DNA of 64,000 bases from Hyposmocoma kahamanoa (Eukaryota; Arthropoda; Insecta; Lepidoptera; Cosmopterigidae): the NCBI RefSeq assembly GCF_003589595.1, contig NW_020654422.1:20748438-20812437 (forward strand), in the 5' to 3' direction. Below, one piece after another: positions 63,091 to 64,000 of this stretch (within the stretch, counting starts at the first letter, position 1; each line of letters starts with the position of its first letter). The position numbers were made by a program, and so were the translations under genes. The notes under the pieces are model-generated. The model did not search any database and had not been told where the DNA came from. It worked only from the letters and a program-made list of their open reading frames with translations.

Positions 63091-64000
63091 TCAGAACGGT
63101 TGGTGTATTTATACCCCGCAACCCTCAGTGTTGCTATTGTTGAAACCCGAAAATACTCGTAATAAAGGTGATGATTTAAAATTCAATTGTTCATTTATTA
63201 TACAACCCCTGTTGTTGTACCTAATTATTTTCATCTGTTCTAAAATACCCAGACGTAGTCAATATGCAAGGGATCTCATCCACTAATGTCGTTCTTGATT
63301 CCGTTGCGGTTTTATTGGGTTCTAGGTCTCTATTTCGTGACTTATTTTTCCGCAACGGCCATAATTCGTCAGCCCATCTTCATTTCTTATCAGCGAAAAT
63401 TTCGGCTATCTGGCAGTTTGAATTTCTATTGGTCCTTGATCTAAATCACATAGTAATATTAAATATTACTTTTACATACATAAATCACGCCATTCTTCCA
63501 CTGGAGTACGCGGAGCCCATGAACGTTTATTCTTGGTACGTTCAACTTTGCCTTTTTATAAACAAATCGCGAATATGGTTTATTTCTTTTTATATGAAAG
63601 ACTGAATTGGATATTCGTAATGGTGACATTACACGAAAGACAGCAAAGTATATATACAAAAGAACTAACCAGCAAAAGATAGCTATAGTTGACGAAAATG
63701 AACAACTTTTCTTTAATTAAAATTGACTTATTGAGATTGACTGGCACTGGCGTCGTTACCAGAAACCTGAATCGCTACATCCTATAACTTGGTACATCAA
63801 ATATCAAGTATCGAACCAGAATCGATCCCAAAATTAACGTCTTTAATAGCTCCGCACTTTACTTATAGTCATCGTGTGAATTTAAGAGTTGTTGAGGTGT
63901 TTTAAACCATATCGATTTACTTATATCACCTTACCTATTCACATGAAATCAAGGATTTACTGAGGTACCTATGGTAGCAATTGGTGCTGTAAAGATAGAA
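63091..64000. other. Nothing recognised
   Basis: The open frames at 63264-63605 (plus) and 63459-63659 (minus) overlap and show no family features. Confidence 0.5.

Overview
The window looks like non-coding nuclear DNA of an insect, most probably a lepidopteran. It is AT-rich and has no operon-like gene packing or long open frames. It is filled with broken copies of repeat classes typical of moth and butterfly genomes: tRNA-headed SINEs, 5'-truncated non-LTR retrotransposons (LINEs) of RTE and CR1/Jockey type, Penelope-like elements (PLEs), and short palindromic DNA transposons. I could not support any host protein-coding gene. Nearly every recognisable protein fragment is the C-terminal end of a LINE reverse-transcriptase ORF or the GIY-YIG domain of a PLE. 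The order Lepidoptera is inferred from recalled repeat families, not from a search.

Layout. 0-9 kb: sparse, with an S3 SINE head, two LINE relics, an S2 repeat, an M5 repeat and an RTE C-terminus. 9-13.7 kb: S2 and M5 repeats, and a LINE 3' end interrupted by a second LINE in the opposite orientation. 13.7-21 kb: SINE and LINE ends plus an M1 element with a perfect 8-bp target duplication. 22.8-28.7 kb: LINE, SINE and PLE tails, including an inverted PLE pair. 29.4-35.6 kb is the densest part: a LINE end, two inverted S1 SINEs around an S2 copy that has itself been split by an M2 palindrome, a Harbinger-like palindrome with TTA target duplications, a PLE GIY-YIG fragment and a GC-rich repeat. 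37.7-38.7 kb: a second M1 copy, and a P-like element inserted into a PLE-like tail. 45-55 kb: M2 and M5 repeats and several LINE ends. 55.5-56 kb: a GC-rich poly(A) retroposon with a 14-bp target duplication in telomere-like sequence. 57.6-63.1 kb: a LINE end, S2, M5, an RTE end, S4, the second P-like copy, and the uninterrupted relative of the 38-kb insertion site.

The best-supported observations are structural. Two P-like elements (38279-38637 and 60011-60394) share terminal inverted repeats, perfect 8-bp duplications and the start of a THAP-type zinc-finger ORF, and the unoccupied relative of one target lies at 63011-63018. Two M1 palindromes also carry perfect 8-bp duplications. One LINE interrupts another, and an uninterrupted relative of the target is present at 28276-28396. 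PLE-like tails contain a hammerhead-ribozyme-like core. The parts do not form a working pathway; this is a record of repeated, partly nested insertions.

Family labels S1-S5 (SINE-like), M1-M5 (inverted-repeat elements) and LA, LB etc. (LINEs) are mine and local to this window. Boundaries are approximate unless a target duplication is stated. All alignments were made by eye.
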